Shown: positions 9,424 through 20,406 of the stretch, in pieces
How positions within the stretch are numbered: the first letter of the stretch is position 1
Layout: every line of letters begins with the position of its first letter
NCBI GenBank assembly: GCA_036346355.1
Contig: CM070579.1
Span: 372,001-436,000 of the forward strand
Direction of reading: 5' to 3'
DNA length: 64,000 nt
From: Rhipidocladum racemiflorum
Taxonomy: Eukaryota > Streptophyta > Magnoliopsida > Poales > Poaceae
Made by a program: the position numbers and the translations under genes
Notes under the pieces: generated by a model
What the model was told of the DNA's origin: nothing
What the model saw: only the letters and a program-made list of their open reading frames with translations
Databases searched by the model: none

Positions 9424-11001
9424 ATGTCCTGCCATCTCCACCCCAAGCTAGAGCTCGACCTGGACCACGACGGCGCCGCCCAAGGAACCGTCTTTCCCGC
9501 CGCTAAGCGCCTCAACAAGTCGCCGGAGCCCACCTCCGTCCTCTACAACCGCAGCCCCAGCCCGCCCACCTCCTCCTCCCTCGGCGGCGCCGCCTCCTCC
9601 TACTCCTCGGCGCTCGAGCCGCCCCCCATCAGCGCTGAGGACTGGGAGACCGTCCTCTCCGGCGACATGGCCGCACCCGCCGCGCAGCCCCAGGACAGCT
9701 CCTTCCTCCGATGGATCATGGATGCCGGCTACGCCGACGGCGACGGCGATGCCTTCGGCTTCAAAGGCCCCGCCTTTGACCCCTTCTTGCCTCCGCCGCC
9801 GCACCAAGAACCAGCGGCCGTCGAGGCGTTCTCGCCGCCGCAGCACCCTCCGCAATTCCCAGCGCAGCCGCTCCTCGTCTCTGCCGGCGCCGAGGATCTC
9901 GACCCTCAGGCCGCGGTGAGCGAGCTCCTCGAGGCGGCGCGCCGCGCGGACGCCGGGGACTCCACTGGCGCGCGCGGGATATTGTCGCGGCTCAATCATC
10001 AGCTCCCCTCGCCGCCGCTACCGCCGGGCCACCCTCCTCTCCTCCGCGCCGCCGCTCACCTCCGGGACGCGCTCCTGCGCCTGCTCCCGCCCACAGTCCT
10101 CCCTCCCGGCTCCGTCTCCTCGCCGCTCGACGTCGCGCTAAAGCTCGCGGCGCACAAGGCCCTAGCGGACGCGTCCCCGACCATCCAGTTCGCCAGCTTC
10201 ACAACCACGCAGGCGTTCCTCGACGCGCTCGGCGGCGCGCGCCGCGTCCACGTTGTCGACTTCGACGTCCGCTTCGGCGGCCAGTGGCCGCCCCTCATGC
10301 AAGAGCTCGCGCACCAGTGGCGCCGCACTGCTGCGCCACTGCCGCCGCCGACCCTGAAGGTGACGGCATTGGTCTCGCCGGGGTCAAGGCACCCCCTCGA
10401 GCTACACCTCACCCACGAGAGCTTGACGCGCTTCGCCGCGGAGCTCGGCATCCCGTTTGAGTTCAATGCCATTGTGTTCGACCCCGTCGACCCGTCCCCG
10501 CCCATGGGCTTATCGGCGGCGCCCGACGAAGCAGTCGCCGTCCATCTCCCAATTGGCTCAGGAACCTTCTCGCCGGCGCCCGCGTCTCTCCGTGTCGTCA
10601 AGCAGCTCCGTCCTGCCATTGTCGTGTGCGTCGACCACGGATGCGACCACGGCGACCTGCCGCTCCCGCATCACGCCCTCAACCTCTTGCAGTCCTGCGC
10701 CGCGCTTCTTGAATCGCTGGACGCAGCGGGCGCGTCGCCGGACGTGGTGACCAAGGTCGAGCAGTTCATTCTGCGGCCGAGGGTCGAGCGCCTTGTGCTC
10801 GGCGACAAGCTGCCCCCATGGCAGTCCATGATTGCGTCCGCCGGGTTTGCGCCGCGGCAGCTCAGCAATGCGGCGGAGGCGCAGGCCGAATGCCTTCTCA
10901 GGCGCACAGCCAACCATGGCTTCCATGTCGAGAAGCGCCAGGCGGCGCTAGCGCTGTGTTGGCAGCGGTCGGAGCTCGTGTCGGTGTCAGCATGGTGGTG
11001 A
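9424..11001 (+). CDS. GRAS transcription factor, HAM/SCL6 (miR171-target) clade
   Basis: Intronless, 525 residues from the ATG at 9424 (MSCHLHPKLELDLDHDG); the frame is open farther upstream, but that part is low-complexity UTR-like sequence. The N-terminal 160 residues are Ser/Pro-rich and include the acidic PPISAEDWETVLSGDM segment. The GRAS domain follows: LHRI near residue 164 (AVSELLEAARRADAG), the VHIID motif near 274 (VHVVDFDVRFGGQWPPLMQ), PFYRE-region motifs, and the terminal SAW segment (SELVSVSAWW). An embedded miR171 site at GILSRLNH places it in the HAM/LOST MERISTEMS/SCL6-22-27 clade, which keeps shoot meristem cells undifferentiated with WUSCHEL partners in the nucleus. It appears intact. 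Confidence 0.93.
   Translation: MSCHLHPKLELDLDHDGAAQGTVFPAAKRLNKSPEPTSVLYNRSPSPPTSSSLGGAASSYSSALEPPPISAEDWETVLSGDMAAPAAQPQDSSFLRWIMDAGYADGDGDAFGFKGPAFDPFLPPPPHQEPAAVEAFSPPQHPPQFPAQPLLVSAGAEDLDPQAAVSELLEAARRADAGDSTGARGILSRLNHQLPSPPLPPGHPPLLRAAAHLRDALLRLLPPTVLPPGSVSSPLDVALKLAAHKALADASPTIQFASFTTTQAFLDALGGARRVHVVDFDVRFGGQWPPLMQELAHQWRRTAAPLPPPTLKVTALVSPGSRHPLELHLTHESLTRFAAELGIPFEFNAIVFDPVDPSPPMGLSAAPDEAVAVHLPIGSGTFSPAPASLRVVKQLRPAIVVCVDHGCDHGDLPLPHHALNLLQSCAALLESLDAAGASPDVVTKVEQFILRPRVERLVLGDKLPPWQSMIASAGFAPRQLSNAAEAQAECLLRRTANHGFHVEKRQAALALCWQRSELVSVSAWW
9978..9998 (+). promoter_or_regulatory. miR171 target site, one mismatch
   Basis: The 21 bases starting GATATTG and ending GCGGCTCAATCA complement miR171 except at the eighth base, where T (9985) replaces the usual G. 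This pairs with miRNA position 14. It falls in codons for ILSRLNH, changing the usual Ala to Ser. Cleavage would be expected between miRNA positions 10 and 11, which are still paired. Confidence 0.88.
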
Positions 11002-14000
11002 TGAATGTCGATGCTGGCGAGGCATGGCCTCCTTCCTTCTCTTGTTATGTTTGGTTGCAAAACCTGAGCAGCCTGGTACAGTTCCAGTAGATTGTTCATC
11101 TTGCCAAACTTGAATCTTTTCAAGTAGTAGTCAACTTGTTTTGTGGTATAAACTAGCAATTGGGTAATGGAATTATTGCCTAGGGGAATTCTTGCTCCAT
11201 GTCAAGGTTGTACAATTGGTATGCGGTATGAACAATGGAAAATTGGAAATGCTGTAGAATGTTAACCCCCAATCTTGTGGTTAATTGTTCATTTTGTCAA
11301 TCTGTGTGCTCATGCGTGTATTGGTGCAAGTCATATTACAGATCAGCAGTAATGGTTTATCCCCTCCTAGTCAATTAGGGCTATTTCAGTGGAAATCAGG
11401 AGAAAAAATCTGGGGAAAACAGAGGAAATTGCCATTGGCTAATTGTCCATAGCTCAGTTGAGTTGAGTACTGTTCAAACTAGTGGCTTGTCCTAATGGCA
11501 AGCAGTCGAGAGGTTTTTTTATAACCTTTGAGCTCTAAATCTAGCAATCAGTACGTGCACTGTTATTGTCTGCGTCAATCAGCTTGCAATCAAGTTGTGT
11601 TGAATGATTGGACTTTTCTGCTTGTCACAAATTTCTTTTCAAGTTTTTTAGAAGGACAGCAGCCATGAACAGTGGATATGAATGTGATGTGCGTTTATTA
11701 ACAAGTGAGATACATTGTACTACTACATCTTTCACTCATCAGGATTGCAATTTGCATCCTTGTTTTCTCCTGAAGATCTCTCTTGTTTTTCTTCAGATGG
11801 GACTGCAAATTTTGCCCGCATTAGCATGATGTAGAGGGTTGTTGAGATGGCATGGTAATGGAACTGTCGTGCAAGAATGCTGGTTTTCCTTTCTTTCGGC
11901 ACAAACACTGAAGTGAAGGGTAACATGTATGCGTCCTCACACCTACTAGTAAACAAGGGAGTGTTTCTGTTGAAGCGTCGTCATCAGTGAGATGACACCG
12001 TCTTCTGACTATGTGCATATGCCAATCTTGCTGCTTGGTTCAGTGGCCATTTAATGAACATTTGAAAAGGCACAAACTTGTAGTAAGCTTTTCAGTGGCC
12101 ATTTAAGAAACATTTGAAAAGGCACGAACTTGCAGCAAACCAGTAACATCTTTTGTCGAATGCCAAATGAGATTGTACTGTCATTCATACATCTGATCTT
12201 TTGCTTGCAGTTGCTAAGTCAATCGTTAGGACTACTCTCGCATTTGTTGGGTATGTGGTCCATAATCTGCTAAATGTGCAGTCAGATCTATTCAGTGACA
12301 ATGGATTATGGTAGAGTGATGATTAATATACGTCTCAAAATGTAAAAGGATTAAGAGTTTGCAATTTCCAAGGGGGATTCAAGGCGATTCCTTTCTACCC
12401 TAAATTGACGTATCCAGCGAATGTTGAAGCTGATTTGCTAGTGCACCAGTAGACTTGTATGAAATTCTTTTGGGAGTCATCACTACTTGTACTTTTCAGT
12501 ACCATAATACACTTTGCCCTTTTGTACTCTGCTGCATAAATGAAGGGCTATTTGCAGTTCACCTTTGAGCGATTTTTATTTGCGGTTGAGATTTTTGAAC
12601 CTTTCATGACGATTGTTGCAAGTTTTGATCAACTTTTCTCGTGACACTCTGATTTGTCTTGTTGGCTCTCCTCATCTTTCACTCTCACTGTAGCACTTCT
12701 CCTACTAGTGCTATGTATGCCTACACAAGTGAGGCTTGAGATATCATTCATGTTCTGCCCTGGAAAGCATGAGATATCCTAACCAAAAACCCTTGCTTCA
12801 GTTGGCTGTATTATAGCCAAGTGGTTACTTAGCATGCTGTCCTCTATTTTGTACACCGTGCTTTGGAAAAGTTCAAACACTCGAGGATCAATTATTTGTT
12901 ATGGTGATATGTATTGTGTTTAGGCGTGAATCATTTGGGTGTCACATGGACTTTGCCCCTCATCACATGTAGACCTTAATTCTTTTTCACTTGGCCCATC
13001 CACACCCTCTCTATCAGGTATATATTTATCTCTCTCTATTAGGTGAAGTTTGTTTGTTTTTCCCCTCAACAAACCAGCATTAGGTGAGCTTAACCACATA
13101 AACACATGATGCAATTGAAATGCATGCCTTGTGTCTTGTCTGTTCTAAAGCGGCGGCCACGAGTTAGTGTATAAATATATATGCGTTCATGTATCAACCT
13201 GCTCCAGTGTGACAAGTATGCAAAAGCTTATTCCTCCCAGTTCAACTGATCCATAAGATAGCTTATTAGAAAGGAAGATCATGGACCATATTTTTGTTTG
13301 ACCTTTTGCTGATAGATAGATGGATATAATCCGATAGTAAGGACCACTGCCTGCCATTTCTTGATTGAAGATTATGACCTCCAAAGCAGCTCTTAGGACC
13401 ACACATGCATGCATGGCACCATTTTCATCGGATGCCAGCATCTGTGGTCTCAAAGTGAAGCCTGACTGAACACCCGAAAGCACTGTTGAAGCGTGAACCA
13501 AGAGATTAATAAGGTCTATGCCCATACGGCCATAATGAGCCGCAAATCCAGGTGAGCTAGCTGCTGCTTCTTCCTATCCTACCCAAAGAAGCATCTCCAT
13601 TGCTTGTGAATTCTGATGCCTTGCAGGTGAATTAACCTCAAGACAAAGGGCCTTGAGATGACTGGCTGCTTTAGAGCTTTCTCTTGCTGCCTAGGAAAGG
13701 TATTTTGCTGTGCTCAAGCAAACTTTTGCATCTTGTTGCCTAGGAAAGGTATTTTACATTGGTAGCACAGCATAGCATCTATCCACATGAAGATCCTTCA
13801 GATTGTTAATTCTCAGTTGCTACTGCTCCTAGTCAGTGCGCTCTGGTACTTTGGTCCATTGATAATCCTTGATGGCTTGTTGTTACCGCATAAATTAAGT
13901 GTTGAATCAATCCTCCTACGGCGATCACGATTTGGAAACAATGTGGTGTTGAGCACACAAATGTATCGGCCAAGATCCAAGGCAATCCGGCCATTATCAG

Positions 14001-14530
14001 TGTAATTCAGATTAGATCTTAAAATAGGACCAAGAAAACTATCGGATTCAAGTGATGGACGCACTTGCAAACTAAAGACCACCAGTTCAGAACGCCTAGA
14101 CCAGATTACAACGTGATGGAGACTGCCATTTTCTTACGATGACGAGGAGGAGGAGGAGGAGATGGTGCCCTTGATGGTTTGCTTGTGCCGCATTTTTTAG
14201 CAAGCTTTCGCTCACTCACCTCTCCTTCCTTGCAGCCGCAGCCTCCTTTACATCGCCCTCCTTTTACAATCAGATTTGGGGAACCAACAAGTCAAGAATC
14301 AAGTCAACAACAATACAACATTCTAGACACTGCACAGAAAGGCCATGCTAGGCAGTAGTAGCAACCTATTATTCTAAACGAATTACTATTCAATGCCAAC
14401 CATACCATCTCGCTCAAAGACAGGCCAAGAATGACATGAAGCAAGTTCACAAGGTGAACACCTCATTTTCAAAATGAGAAGAAAGTTTGCACCTCATTTT
14501 CAGGGAGAACAAAATTGCTCCAGGGAGTAC
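11002..14530. other. Intergenic region between GRAS and bL9 genes
   Basis: The first few hundred bases are GRAS 3' UTR. A tandem duplication lies at 12039-12142, and a TTGCCTAGGAAAGGTATTTT-like block is repeated near 13688 and 13737. No gene or RNA gene recognised. Confidence 0.55.
12039..12142. repeat. 52-bp tandem duplication
   Basis: Two near-identical 52-bp units beginning TTCAGTGGCCATTTAA at 12039 and 12091, differing at a few positions. Confidence 0.85.
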
Positions 14531-16826
14531 TTATTTTCTCCTGATCTTAATCTTGAGTGTCCATTGTAGCTTGCCTTCTGGGCGTGGTATATCCGTCGGT
14601 AAGCGGAAGGGAAGCTCAAATTCCCCGAGGGATGCCAGTGGTGACTGCAGATGCAGATTGTCTGGGTGAATATTGATATTGAGTTGCCTTGCCACCTGTT
14701 GGTAAAGTACAGGTGTTAACAAAAATTACAAATTTTGGAACAATGAGGGTGGCTAAGCTCAAAAAAAAACCTCAGAAACAATTTCATCCTTCGTTACAGG
14801 AGTGCGCAGCTCGTTCCCAACAGAGATGAACCGCCTCAACACCTATCAAAACACAAGTGATAATCAGTACTTCCATGTACTAAATCATGCTAGTTGGCAC
14901 ATGTGAATGACAGTATGGTACTACACGAAACAAGTTTGTGTGATTGGAACAAATATGCTGCAGTATGATTTCCAATTTTGGTGGAGTCATGCTAACCAGG
15001 AGGGCGTTATCAAGCCGTTTTGCTGCCGTTTGATACTCCTTCAGTTTCTCTTCTTGTTGCTGTTCAAATGATTGAGTTGAGAGGTAAATGAGTAACATTT
15101 GAAAACAAAAGCAAGTATGTGTGAATGGGAAAACCACACAGTATCTACTTTTAACCAGAATTGGAAATATTCAGAGCTAAATTGAATCACAAACTTGATC
15201 TTACAGCCGGTAAAAAAATGTGGTTTCGAGTACACGTCAAAGGGGCTTCTATATACAGCAAAAGTGTGCACATTTCAGAGACAGAGGAAAGCTACTGTAC
15301 TCATATTTAGTCATTGAAGACAGTATCAGAAGTTAAGAACAGTGTTGACTACATTAACAAAGAAACTTAAGAAGCACTATCCAATATAATGGCTAGCGGG
15401 TGAGAGCTAGAAGAATACCTTCTCAAGACAATGTGTTCAATCTTTTAAATACCAGATGGTGCAAATGGACTTGTAAGGTAATTAACTAGAGAATCATAGC
15501 TGTTCTTTTCAATATGGAAGTCCAAAACATAAGTTTACAGAACATAAAACAACAGCATGTTCATATGCTGATATAGTACTGTTATGACGCCGTCACCATG
15601 CTCTACCACAATGTAGTTGACAGGATCAAAATAAACCACAAGTCCAAACAGGAAATGTCAAAGCCAACTCTGGACCAGAAGAGGGCTAAGTAGCAACAAG
15701 CCTTTCAGAAAATGAATAGAAGAGGTCAGTTAGTTGTATACTAGGATCTCTCATCAACTCTACGGATAGCGGGAAAAAAAATGAATTACGTCCAGTCAGT
15801 GCACAACCTACCTGAGCAGCATCGTCTTCCTGTGTGACTTCTTTCACCACCACCTCCTCTTCATGTTGGTAAAGCTGATCAAACAAATGAGAGTGACTTG
15901 TAAGGGCGCAAATTAACAGTTTACAGTGCACATTAACTGCATTACAAGAAGCACACTTTAGTAGTGATGAACTAGCGGAACCACACTAACTTCAACACTT
16001 TTTTTGTGAATCGGATAAAACTAGCATAGAGTTCGACATAAGGCTATTTCATCGAACAGCTACAATGCAACAACTAGTCCAATAATTGGCGCATGAACAA
16101 AGTGAATCCATAGTCCACAGTACAATTCAAATATCCGTCGAGAAAGACGCATTTGGTTTATGAAACACTGAAAAACATGGCTCAAAAGTCAAAACGACTA
16201 AGCTAGTAAACACGCTTGTGGAATGCGCAGTGCAATTAAGGAATACAGGGGCAAATCGAACCTTGCGCTGCTCACGGACGAGTATGGCGAACTTGTCGAT
16301 GTTTGGGACAGCGAGCATCTTGGGCATAAGGTGGTTGCGGAAGTGCCCTGGCGCCACCTTCACCACCTCCCCAGCTTTCCCCAGCTTATCGATGGTCTGC
16401 AGTGAACCAGCAGCAAGGAGTGAAAATTTTGGTTGATTTGCATTGAGACCTTGCTCAGCCAAACCAAAGCTACTAGCTCACGGATTAAACTGAAAATTTT
16501 GGTCTAATTAAACTACATCCATACGGCGCCCCCAAACTCTCTATGATGGATAAAAATTCGCTCAAATTGCCCAAAGCACACGCTGGGTCGATAATCAGGC
16601 CACGAACACATTCGACTCAAATCATCACAATTCCTCACGCATTCCCGCGTTCCTCGGTAACCAACCCCCCACGCATCAAAGAGGCGGGCCCAAGCGGGGC
16701 GGAGCAGTGGGTCGTTACCGTCGTGAGGATGACATCGAGCTTGCGGTAGCGGAGGCCTTGACCGGAGAATAGTACGGGGTTGGCGGCGGCGACGCAGTGG
16801 CGGCGGAGGAGGGCGGCGCCGGCCAT
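14531..16826 (-). CDS. Ribosomal protein bL9, mitochondrial type
   Basis: Six phase-0 exons: 16826-16719, 16396-16262, 15874-15812, 15059-14997, 14842-14771 and 14695-14531, giving 201 residues. bL9 is a large-subunit ribosomal protein that binds 23S-type rRNA beneath the L1 stalk. The first ~24 residues (MAGAALLRRHCVAAANP) are Arg/Ala-rich like a mitochondrial presequence. The N-terminal L9 domain then reads YRKLDVILTTTIDKLGKAG, then VVKVAPGHFRNHLMPK. A charged connecting helix (YQHEEEVVVKEVTQEDD; EEKLKEYQTAAKRL) leads to the C-terminal domain (VTKDEIVSEVARQLNINIHP) and a basic end LKIKIRRK. The connecting helix and C-terminal domain match the bacterial-type layout. All splice sites are GT-AG and the frame is intact. 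A plastid location is possible but less likely from the leader. Confidence 0.88.
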
Positions 16827-18097
16827 GGCGTTGGCTTGGCTTCCTAGGGTTTATGGAGCCTGCTTCTGCGCTGCCGTTGATTGCGCGTGGCGAAGCAGCG
16901 CGTGTCCTCTCTCGTTTCCTGTAATAGATCAGTGCCGTCCATCATCGAACGAACGGCCCACATCACGCAGAAAGTGGAAGCACCCCACTTTGCAGATCAC
17001 GGTCGATCCTACAATGGACGGTCCGAGATTTCACTGCAAACCGCATACCCTTGTTTCTTCTTCTTCTTCTTCTTCTCCAAAGCCCATAATCATGTCAATG
17101 TCCGGCCAAGTTTGGCTATGCAAGCTCCAAAACCTTGGTACTAGTACACCACACCTTCTCTGATAAAGCTTCAACATCAACTCGCAACGGCCCTCGTGCT
17201 ATGAGACATGGATTTTTGTCAACGTAGATTGGAACGAAAGATCGCACTTCCGCTCTTCTCCTATCGGACTAGTCACTTCACTTCCCACTCTCCTCAAGTG
17301 AACAGTTTAGCCACTATCCTTCCATATACTCTGCTTTTTCATTGCTTATGAACTGGAACTTGTTGGTGCAAGTATCTATACTGCCCGAGATTAATCGGCT
17401 CAGCTCCCTCCAGAAGAGGTATTACATGATCATGGGTCTGGTGGTAACTCTTTTGGCTTATTGAAAATGTCAGAGTCTCGGGTAAGTAACTGATTCATAC
17501 AGTTAGGTATTGCAGACAATGGGTGGGTCCTGCAAGGAACAACATTCTCCTCTCCTCTCTACTATTGCTTGTCGCTCCTAAGTCATGGCGAACCCCCCGA
17601 ACACGCTTAATGAAAGACAACAAATCCACAAGCTATTTACCATTGATACAAGTGTAATTGATTGTGTATGAATGATGTTATAGGCTTTTGTTACATGGGC
17701 TTGAGCCCGGGCACGGGTTCAGGCTAGTCGGGCCTTGAGTCCGCCTATGCCTCAAGTAATGGCATGGCACTGTAGCACCATGCCATACTTACAAGACAAG
17801 ATCCAAATCAAAAATTTTTTTTGCAAGAAACAAAAAACAACCCGACAACAAATTCCGACTCGGTACCTTTAACTTACGTAATGAATTTGCAAAGAAAGGG
17901 TTACATAGCCTGTACTGACTCTGCTCTTGGCCCTCATGGCAAGGGACCATGCCGAGGTTATACAATGTAAAATGATGAAGAAACAGGGGAAAAGAAAAAG
18001 GGGAATGAGACATGGTTGTTGTGAGCCTTATTTATGGAAGCCTACAAAAAGAATTTGTTCTTCTCATCGTCGTCATTTACAGGAAAAAAAAGAACCC
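16827..18097. other. Intergenic region upstream of bL9
   Basis: Proximal part probably includes the bL9 promoter. A short CTT-repeat block sits at about 17055-17078. No gene recognised. The far end overlaps what would be the 3' UTR of the E2 pseudogene. Confidence 0.5.
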
Positions 18098-19790
18098 CTA
18101 CAGCAACATGGTCGTCGGATTCTCAATGTAGCCCTTGAATGCCTTCAGCCATTCTGCATCGATGGTCCCTGCAAAAGAGAACAGTGAAAATCAGCAAACC
18201 AAACGTAAATCTTATCCGTTCCCCTGGATAGGGAATGACAAGCACGCTGATCCAGAGCTACAATACAAAGTACCGTCAATGACACGGTGGTCGCAGCTTA
18301 GCGTAGCTGACATGAATGAACCAACATCAAACTGACCATTAGCTCCAGGGATCACCCTCTTCTCAGCTGCTCCAAATAAGTTGCCAACCATGGTAAATAA
18401 TAGATGACACAGCATAGCAATCTATGGTTTTTTTCTAGGTGCATAGGCATGCATATTTGAGAGGAGAGTGTATTGAGAACAAAACTGCAATCTATGTTGA
18501 AATTTCATTCTCAATGTTCTGTTTGGCAACTAAACAACCAGTCAACCCTTGCCCAGTATTTCAGCGTTACAGAACTAAAGATCATCCACAGGGTTCCATG
18601 TATTTTGATTTGCACTGGAAACCAATAGTAGCGCAGCCAGAATTCCATTCTCTGGAGTATCAAGTGCTACCAAGACCACAATAGTGAAAATTTGGGAATA
18701 TGCTTTTCACGACCAACAGAAAATAAGGCAGAAGACTATTCTTACTTATGTAAGCTATATCTACATTGCAACTATAACGTGATATATCAGCAAATTCAAC
18801 AGTGCAATTATTAGGCAACATATTACTAGAGCCACTAGCCAAAATCGCTTATTGGGGAGGATTTACAATGGCACAGAACTGCTTAATTCCAAAAGGACCT
18901 CCCAAAATTGACACGGTGAAAGTGCCACCTGCAAAGCATAGCATCCAAATTGTCACGGACAAATACTATTGAATACAATACATCCCAAAAATGTTTCAGT
19001 GTATACCTCATAGTCTTCTGGCTTAAGACTATTATCCCTTGCTCTTTGAGCCAACTGCTTCACCTCCTCAGCTAGTAGCTAAACCCTTCTGATCTATGTC
19101 CTGTAAAATAAATACAAGTTAAAGGAGCAAAGGAAACCCTTCTAATTTAGTACCAAGTCAACAACCCACCCTAATTACTGGAACAAACAGGCCATGCTCA
19201 GTTTGTACAACAACATTAATGTTCACATCGTGATACCTGCATGAGAAACGGATGATATACATCACATTCTGATGAACTGTTACACTCTTCGCAACTGCAG
19301 AATTGAAACACAGGCAACTATGAGCATATGCAAACCACACAAGATATACAGTGCCAGAGCCTATCTTTTGTTCTGTTACACAACAGTCATCAAACAGCAG
19401 AGCCCCATGAAGCAATCGACACAAAAAGTGAATTCGATATGTATACCATAGCAGTTCAATTTGTGTACGATATGTAACCGACGAGGCATTGTGCAACTCT
19501 TGGGTTCCCATTTGAGCTAAACATTTACGGTTATCACACATCTCCGTGATTACAATTACATTGCTTGTCGCAACCTATTGATCAAAACCTAACCTATTGC
19601 ACGTAGACACAAATAAGCACTTAACCATGATACAATATATTTGCAAAAACGCCACAGTTAAGTGTAACGAGTGACGCCGAGCAGGACGACAAGGCAAATG
19701 ATGTATAAAGCGGAGAAGAAGCGATTCTGACGAATAACAATATTTACCGATTTAAAACTTGATGTAATCATTGACATCTGGAGGGTAAAT
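18098..19790 (-). pseudogene. Pyruvate dehydrogenase E2 (dihydrolipoyl acetyltransferase), decayed 3' half
   Basis: Only the C-terminal catalytic part of mitochondrial PDH E2 remains, as intron-separated pieces in order. A VNDYIK trace lies near 19770; YHDVNINVVVQTEHGLFVPV at 19236-19170; DIDQKGLAT and VKQLAQRARDNSLKPEDYE at 19100-19007; LGGPFGIKQFCAIVNPPQ at 18928-18853; AEKRVIPGANGQ with SCDHRVID at about 18385-18275; and AEWLKAFKGYIENPTTMLL with its stop at 18168-18098. The HRVID box keeps part of the catalytic DHRVxDG motif. Lesions: two bases are missing after GLAT (near 19077), giving an immediate stop; one G is lost at the 18928 acceptor; no donor follows NPPQ; and the lipoyl and E1/E3-binding domains are absent. 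Retained introns show it is not a processed copy. Confidence 0.85.
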
Positions 19791-20406
19791 GTTGAGGGGA
19801 GAACGAAGGAAAGACAGGAAACATATGAAATGAGTTCAATTGCCATTTTCCTTGTTCCTTTCTTCTTCCTCCTCCTCTGAATTCCCCTTTTCGGAACCAC
19901 GCGATCTCACGCCCCAAGACGCTTGGTGGCAACGGGACGTCACATTGAGAAAGCGCGAGTCCAGACTATATATATCTCTATACTAGGTTGGCACACCCAA
20001 CGAGCAGAACACAGCGGTAGCATTCGAGGGATGTTGCTAAACCGCGCCTCGTCGTCGAATCTGAACCATGGCAACGACTTGATCGGATCAAATCGGAGCC
20101 GCGATAGTTGGGACCTGAATGTGGGAACGACGCAGACGGAGATAGAAGAAGGGGATGGATCAAATTGAGACCTTGCGGGAGTGGCGGAGGAGGAGCGCCT
20201 TGGCCGCCGGAGTGGAGATTGGAAGAAAAGGTGGTGGCGGCGGCGGCGTCTCGAATGGAAACCAGGAAAAAGAAAAGGGGAGAAGGAGGGGAACGGATCT
20301 GGACCGTTCGTTTGGATTTGGACGGTCGTGACCTGTTACCCCATTTCCTCCCTCCCGAAGGTGGCGTTTCGTAAACCCTAGACGAGACGACGCCAAACGA
20401 AAGCCA
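19791..20406. other. Gap between the E2 remnant and PRMT7
   Basis: Should contain the PRMT7 promoter and 5' UTR. No E2 5' exons are recognisable here, so the E2 gene lost its front half or was never complete at this site. Purine-rich GGCGG and GAAGG blocks lie at 20170-20300. Confidence 0.5.
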
